Shown piece by piece: positions 5,836-9,547 of a DNA stretch of 9,547 nt (within the stretch, counting starts at the first letter, position 1; every line of letters starts with the position of its first letter). Below the pieces are notes generated by a model that worked only from the letters and a program-made list of their open reading frames with translations, was not told the origin of the DNA and did not search any database. A program made the position numbers and the translations under genes. Source of the stretch: JBBRMQ01 sp038230775 (lineage in GTDB: Bacteria; Acidobacteriota; Thermoanaerobaculia; Gp7-AA8); contig JBBRMQ010000169.1 of assembly GCA_038230775.1 (NCBI GenBank), positions 1-9,547 of the forward strand. The letters run 5' to 3'.

Positions 5836-6164
5836 AGATCGATCGCCTGGAAGCGCGCCGCATCGCGGCGCTGGCACATCTCGAGTTCGACGATTCGGGA
5901 CTCGACCGCATGGCCGCGGAGATGACCGCCATCCTCGGCTACATCGACCAGTTGAGCGAGGCGGAAGTCGAGGCCTCCGGCTCTCAGCCGGCGCCTTTCG
6001 ACAACACCACCGCGCCGGCTGAGAGCCGGCGCAGCACACAGAAGCTCCACAGGCCGCTCCGCGGCGATGAAGTGCGGCCGGGAGTGACACGCGAAGAGGT
6101 CGAACGAAACGCGCCCGCGTGGCGCGACGGTCACTTCGTGGTCCCGAAGGTGATCGGTGAGTGA
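5832..6164 (+). CDS. gatC: Asp/Glu-tRNA amidotransferase subunit C
   Basis: The 110-residue product is the small subunit of GatCAB, which amidates Glu-tRNA(Gln) and/or Asp-tRNA(Asn). Family pattern: IDRLEARRIAALAHLEF at the start, then MTAILGYIDQLSEAEVE, then LRGDEVRPGVTREEVERNAP and the closing GHFVVPKVIGE. GatC is usually about 95-100 residues. The excess lies in the middle (about residues 49-66), where an 18-bp-arm palindrome is read in frame as a stretch around SQPAPFDNTTAPAES, replacing the short VEP-type linker. The stretch normally wraps around GatA as an extended tail, so an insertion may be tolerated. The ATG overlaps the HD-GYP stop (ATGA), and the stop overlaps gatA by eight bases, so the three genes are likely translationally coupled. 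No gatB is in the window. Confidence 0.93.
   Translation: MKIDRLEARRIAALAHLEFDDSGLDRMAAEMTAILGYIDQLSEAEVEASGSQPAPFDNTTAPAESRRSTQKLHRPLRGDEVRPGVTREEVERNAPAWRDGHFVVPKVIGE
5977..6029. repeat. Perfect 18-bp-arm palindrome within gatC
   Basis: Bases 5977-5994 (CCGGCTCTCAGCCGGCGC) are the exact reverse complement of 6012-6029, with a 17-base spacer. Each arm is itself partly palindromic (CCGGCT-CTC-AGCCGG). It falls where GatC is about 15 residues longer than usual, keeps the reading frame and has no stop. This looks like a palindromic repeat element inserted into a coding gene. The sequence symmetry is direct; the insertion history is inferred from the protein length. Confidence 0.9.
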
Positions 6165-7545
6165 CGTTCTCGATCTGCCGTTCACCGACGCGAAGTCGGA
6201 CGACTACTTCGGTGCGTCGCTGCGAGCAGCGAAGTCCGATTCATTGAATGCGTTCATCGCGACCAGCGAGCCGCGAGCCGCGACTCGTGACATTCCCATC
6301 GGGGTCAAAGACAACATCGTCACCACCGATCTGCCGACGACGTGCGCGTCGAAAATCCTCACGCACTTTCGCTCGCCGTACGACGCCACCGCGGTCGCGC
6401 GCCTGCGTGAAAAGAACTTCGCGGTCGTCGGCAAAACGAACCTCGACGAGTTCGCGATGGGCTCCTCGACGGAGCACTCGGCGTTTGGAGTGACGCGCAA
6501 TCCGTGGGATCCGTCGCGCGTCGCTGGCGGCTCATCGGGTGGCTCGGCCGCCGCGGTCGCCGCGCGTCTGGTGCCGGTCGCGCTGGGATCGGAGACTGGC
6601 GGTTCGGTGCGCCAGCCCGCCGCGTTTTGCGGAGTCGTCGGCGTCAAGCCGACGTACGGGCGCGTGAGCCGGTCGGGGCTCGTGGCTTTCGGATCGAGCG
6701 TCGACCAGATCGGTACCGTGACCAAGACCGTCGCCGAGGCGGCACATCTTCTCGGCCTCATCGCGGGGCGCGATCCGCTCGATTCGACGTCGAGCGCTGA
6801 ACCCGTCGACGACTACGCCGCCGATCTTGATCGCGGCCTGAAGGGCCTTCGGTTCGGCATCGTTCGCGAGGCGGTGTCGAAGCTCGAAGGCGAAGTGCGC
6901 ACGAACTTCGACGACGCCGTTCGCGTTCTGCGCGACGGTGGAGCGATCGTGGAAGAAGCGAGCGTGCCGACGATCGGATACGCGATTGCGATCTACTACA
7001 TCATCGCCAACGCCGAGGCGAGTGCGAACCTCGCGCGATTCGACGGCGTGCGTTTCGGCCATCGCAGCACGCGCGCCGGCAATGTGCACGACATGTACTT
7101 CGACTCGCGAGGCGAGGGCTTCGGTGCCGAAGTGAAGCGGCGGATCATGCTGGGAACGTTCGCGCTGTCGTCGGGCTACTACGACGCCTACTACGGCCGC
7201 GCGCAAGCGGTTCGGGCGCGCCTGCGGGCCGACTTCGACGCGGCGTTCGAAAAGTTCGACTTCCTGATCACGCCGACGACGCCGGAGGTGGCCTTTCCGA
7301 TCGGGGCCAAGACCGCGGATCCGCTGGCGATGTATCTCTCGGACATCTTCACCGCGCCCGCGAACCTCGTCGGCATCCCGGCAATCGCCGTCCCATCAGG
7401 CTTTTCACGGGAGCGTCTGCCGCTTTCCCTGCAGATCATGGCCCCGCATTTCGCTGAGAGGGCAATGTTTCGGGCCGCGGCAGCGTACGAGCGCGCGACG
7501 GGCTTTTGGAGAGAGAAGCCCGTTCCCCCGCCCACCAGGGTGTAG
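6157..7545 (+). CDS. gatA: Asp/Glu-tRNA amidotransferase subunit A
   Basis: This 462-residue amidase-signature protein is the glutaminase subunit of GatCAB: it releases ammonia from glutamine and passes it to GatB. The Ser-cisSer-Lys triad is complete: Lys51 in GVKDN, Ser126 in GGSSGGS, and nucleophile Ser150 in GSETGGSVRQPAAFCG. The Lys-to-Ser spacings (75 and 24) equal those of well-studied GatA proteins. Other GatA signatures are GKTNLDEFAMGSSTEHS, VKPTYGRVSRSGLVAFGSS, SGYYDAYYGRAQ and LITPTTPEVAF. The N-terminus before the Lys loop is about 28 residues shorter than typical (50 versus about 78), with little of the usual leading helix. GTG 6157 is preceded by GAAGGTGATC, a good ribosome-binding site. 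The gene overlaps gatC and is followed after nine bases by the amidase gene. The GatA identity is very secure; gatB must be elsewhere. Confidence 0.97.
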   Translation: MSDVLDLPFTDAKSDDYFGASLRAAKSDSLNAFIATSEPRAATRDIPIGVKDNIVTTDLPTTCASKILTHFRSPYDATAVARLREKNFAVVGKTNLDEFAMGSSTEHSAFGVTRNPWDPSRVAGGSSGGSAAAVAARLVPVALGSETGGSVRQPAAFCGVVGVKPTYGRVSRSGLVAFGSSVDQIGTVTKTVAEAAHLLGLIAGRDPLDSTSSAEPVDDYAADLDRGLKGLRFGIVREAVSKLEGEVRTNFDDAVRVLRDGGAIVEEASVPTIGYAIAIYYIIANAEASANLARFDGVRFGHRSTRAGNVHDMYFDSRGEGFGAEVKRRIMLGTFALSSGYYDAYYGRAQAVRARLRADFDAAFEKFDFLITPTTPEVAFPIGAKTADPLAMYLSDIFTAPANLVGIPAIAVPSGFSRERLPLSLQIMAPHFAERAMFRAAAAYERATGFWREKPVPPPTRV

Positions 7546-7548
7546 AAT
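7541..7548 (+). promoter_or_regulatory. Possible -10 element (TGTAGAAT) of a leaderless transcript
   Basis: TAGAAT at 7543-7548, preceded by TG, overlaps the gatA stop and ends six bases before GTG 7555. No Shine-Dalgarno sequence lies between (ATTTCCAA region). The spacing and the TGTANNNT form match the element before the GTG at 4120. It would allow leaderless expression of the amidase apart from gatCA. No clear -35 is seen, so this is a weak inference. Confidence 0.35.
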
Positions 7549-7554
7549 TTCCAA

Positions 7555-9366
7555 GTGCGTGGTTGGGTGTGGGTGGCTCTTCTGGCGGCGACGTCCGTTG
7601 CTGCATCTCCAGTTCGTATCAACTCCGAGATCCGCGCCGCGCTCTCTTCGGATTACACGATCGATGTCGTCGTGCAGCCGCATGAGGGCGACGCCTGGAC
7701 GCGTCTCGCCAAGCGCGTGACCGCCGACGCCGAGAACTGGCGCGCGATCGCCACGTTCAACAAGACCGAGATCCTCACCAGCGAGATGGCCGTGCGCGTG
7801 CCGTTCGCGATGCTGCGCCCCGAGCTCAGAAAGCAGGTCGTCTCCGGCCTCTTCAAGGACGACAGACAGACCGATCGCGGATGGATGCACGTCGTAATCG
7901 GGTCGTCGGGCGTCGAAGGCGAATCGCTGTGGAACATCGCCGAATGGTTCACCGGGCGAGGAGACAACTACGTCGAGATCCGCAAGGCGAATCCGGCGCA
8001 GGGACTCTCCACCCACCAGGGCGATGTGGTGTTCATTCCGAAGCAATTGCTCACCGCCGCATTCGGTGGTGCAAGTGAAGCGTGGGAGGGACTGGATGGT
8101 TCGAAGACAGCCGAGGTTCGGAAATCGGAGGACGATCCGAGTGAGCGTGCATCAGCGGATGCGAATGTTGCAGATGTGGCGGCTGAGATTCCTGCCGCCG
8201 GGCTGCCGTCGCTGACGTATGAGCGCGCTGCTTCCGAGCCCTATGCCGTCTATCGGTTGCTGAAAGGGGAGGCGCTCTACTCATCGGTCGCCATCCGCTT
8301 CACCGGGCGTGTCTATTCGAAAGACGTCGGCGATGTGATCGATCGCATCGTGCAGTTCAACTGCATCGACGACGTGGCGAAAATTCCGACCGGGTACGCG
8401 GTGAAGATACCGATGTCGCTGCTCCTTCCCGAGTACCGCCCCGCCGACGATCCGGCCCGTCTCGCGCAGGAGGCGTCGACGCGCGAGAGCGCCAAGCTCG
8501 CGCGACGCACGCGCGCCAGCGGCCTCGCCGGCGTGCACGTGATTCTCGACGCCGGCCACGGCGGCCGCGACGTGGGAACCATCCACGACGGCGTTGCGGA
8601 ATCGAATTACGTCTACGACGTGATGTGCCGTCTCAAACGGCTGCTCGAGAAGAAGACGTCCGCCATTGTCGCGGCGACGACGAAGTCCGCGCGCGACGGC
8701 TACGAGATTCCCGACGACGATGAGCTCGAGGATCTGAGCGATCACGTCGTGCTCACCTCGCCGCGCTACCAGCTCGAGGATCCGATCGTCGGCGTCCATC
8801 TGCGCTGGTATCTCGCCAACTCGATGTTTCGCCGCGCGATCAGGCGCGGTGCGGCGAAAGAGAAGATTGTCTTCATCTCGCTGCATGCCGACTCGCTGCA
8901 TCCCGCGCTTCGCGGCGCGATGGCCTACATCCCCGCCGAGCGTTTCGTCACCGGCTCCTACACCAAGCGCGAGAACGTGTATCTCGCGCGCGCGGAAGTC
9001 CGCGAGCATCCCGTCGTTCGTCACGAAGAAGAGGAGTCGCTCGAGGCTGAAGGTTTGTCGCGCAGCCTGGCCGGATCGATGATCGCCTCGTTTCAGTCGA
9101 ACCATCTCAAGGTGCACCCGTTTCATCCGGTGCGCGACGAAGTGATGCGCGACGGCCGAGAGTGGGTGCCGGCGGTGATCCGCTACAACCTCGTCCCCAC
9201 ACGACTCCTCCTCGAAATCTGCAACCTCGGCAACCCGAGAGATCGCGCGCTGATGACGACCCGCAAGTACCGGCAGGAAGTGGCGGACGCGATCTACGAA
9301 GGACTGGTCGCGTTCTATGCCGATCGCGATGCGAAGCCGTCGACGACGGTGACCGCCAGCCGGTGA
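7555..9366 (+). CDS. Secreted N-acetylmuramoyl-L-alanine amidase (amidase_3) with LysM-like repeats
   Basis: This 603-residue precursor would cleave the bond between N-acetylmuramic acid and L-alanine in peptidoglycan. Residues 1-18 form a signal peptide (MRGWVWVALLAATSVAAS) beginning at GTG 7555. Three LysM-like modules follow: about 36-87 (GDAWTRLAKRV with FNK and VRVP), 111-165 (GESLWNIAEWF with IRKANP and VVFIPK) and 229-290 (GEALYSSVAIRF with VQFN and VKIP). LysM binds glycan. Residues 172-220 form a charged, lower-GC linker. The catalytic domain spans about 325-595: VILDAGHGG (zinc His335), Glu349, ISLHADS (His444) and the catalytic Glu554 in LLLEICNLGN. The segment between Glu349 and His444 is long for the family and contains an acidic loop (EIPDDDELEDLSD). 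The LysM modules are degenerate, so the number three is a judgement. It is followed by repeats, with no gene. Confidence 0.92.
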   Translation: MRGWVWVALLAATSVAASPVRINSEIRAALSSDYTIDVVVQPHEGDAWTRLAKRVTADAENWRAIATFNKTEILTSEMAVRVPFAMLRPELRKQVVSGLFKDDRQTDRGWMHVVIGSSGVEGESLWNIAEWFTGRGDNYVEIRKANPAQGLSTHQGDVVFIPKQLLTAAFGGASEAWEGLDGSKTAEVRKSEDDPSERASADANVADVAAEIPAAGLPSLTYERAASEPYAVYRLLKGEALYSSVAIRFTGRVYSKDVGDVIDRIVQFNCIDDVAKIPTGYAVKIPMSLLLPEYRPADDPARLAQEASTRESAKLARRTRASGLAGVHVILDAGHGGRDVGTIHDGVAESNYVYDVMCRLKRLLEKKTSAIVAATTKSARDGYEIPDDDELEDLSDHVVLTSPRYQLEDPIVGVHLRWYLANSMFRRAIRRGAAKEKIVFISLHADSLHPALRGAMAYIPAERFVTGSYTKRENVYLARAEVREHPVVRHEEEESLEAEGLSRSLAGSMIASFQSNHLKVHPFHPVRDEVMRDGREWVPAVIRYNLVPTRLLLEICNLGNPRDRALMTTRKYRQEVADAIYEGLVAFYADRDAKPSTTVTASR

Positions 9367-9383
9367 GTCTGCGCCTTCGGCGC

Positions 9384-9446
9384 GTTGACGGTTGACAGTT
9401 GACAGTTAACGGTTGACTGTTAACGGTTGACAGTTAACGGTTGACC
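9384..9446 (+). repeat. Nine-unit heptamer tandem repeat (GTTRACN)
   Basis: Nine head-to-tail seven-base units run without a gap: GTTGACG, GTTGACA, GTTGACA, GTTAACG, GTTGACT, GTTAACG, GTTGACA, GTTAACG, GTTGACC. Only the fourth position (G or A) and the seventh vary. The array is intergenic, 17 bases after the amidase stop, and is AT-rich against its surroundings. GTTAAC units are self-complementary, so it can form small hairpins. No function is apparent. Confidence 0.93.
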
Positions 9447-9460
9447 AACAACCTCGCTGA

Positions 9461-9547
9461 CATCCCGAGCGTAGCGAGGGACCGGTGTGGGCGGGCGGCG
9501 CGAAGCCTCTGTTCCGTACCGCCCGCCCACACCGGTCCCTCGCTACG
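9461..9547. repeat. Long palindromic intergenic repeat, copy 2, cut by window end
   Basis: Bases 9470-9498 are the exact reverse complement of 9519-9547 (29 bp, no mismatch) around a 20-base spacer. The left arm extends to 9461 (CATCCCGAG) and the right arm probably continues beyond the window. The arm starts CATCCCGAGCGTAGCGAGGG and is near-identical to copy 1 at 3478 onward, while the spacers differ. It may also terminate transcription after the amidase gene. There is no protein in it. Confidence 0.92.

Noticed and set aside
4624..6090. A 488-codon reverse-strand ORF opposite the HD-GYP gene and gatC.
   Set aside because: It is low-complexity Arg/Ala/Gly-rich, has no recognisable motif, and lies opposite well-supported HD-GYP and gatC genes; it is a high-GC shadow frame.
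8281..9126. A 281-codon reverse-strand ORF opposite the amidase.
   Set aside because: It has shadow-frame composition and lies antisense to an amidase domain with all its catalytic residues.
9384..9446. CRISPR-like array.
   Set aside because: The units are seven bases with no spacers; this is a simple tandem repeat.

Overview
This is a high-GC bacterial window with tightly packed genes, ATGA or short overlaps, several GTG starts and dispersed palindromic repeats. The gene mix (RodZ-like protein, J-domain/TPR protein, PP2C phosphatase, GAF/HD-GYP protein, GatCA, LysM amidase) and the repeat style would fit an Acidobacteriota or similar uncultured soil or sediment lineage. That placement is a weak inference, because no taxonomic marker is present.

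Layout. Positions 1-3466 are a forward run with almost no spacing: the 3' part of a RodZ-like membrane protein, a helical-repeat protein of unknown function, a J-domain/TPR protein, a PP2C Ser/Thr phosphatase, and a 76-residue SelW-like (Rdx family) selenoprotein. The selenoprotein is easy to miss because its 11th codon is an in-frame TGA. It carries the family's CxxU redox motif, and a hairpin right after the TGA has the form of a bacterial SECIS element. Neighbouring genes use TGA as an ordinary stop, so this is local recoding rather than a changed genetic code.

Positions 3476-3569 are a long palindromic repeat, a second copy of which ends the window (9461-9547). A reverse-strand endonuclease/exonuclease/phosphatase-family ORF ends inside the first copy. 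It lacks the middle of its catalytic domain and is probably decayed.

Positions 4120-9366 are a second forward run: a GAF/HD-GYP protein overlapping gatC by ATGA, gatC overlapping gatA, then a secreted LysM/amidase_3 cell-wall hydrolase. gatC carries an 18-bp-arm palindrome that adds about 15 residues in frame, and a related short palindrome lies in the HD-GYP linker. The last 180 bases hold a nine-unit heptamer tandem repeat and the second long palindrome.

The most noteworthy result is the unannotated selenoprotein with its SECIS-like hairpin, followed by the repeat elements inside or at the ends of reading frames.
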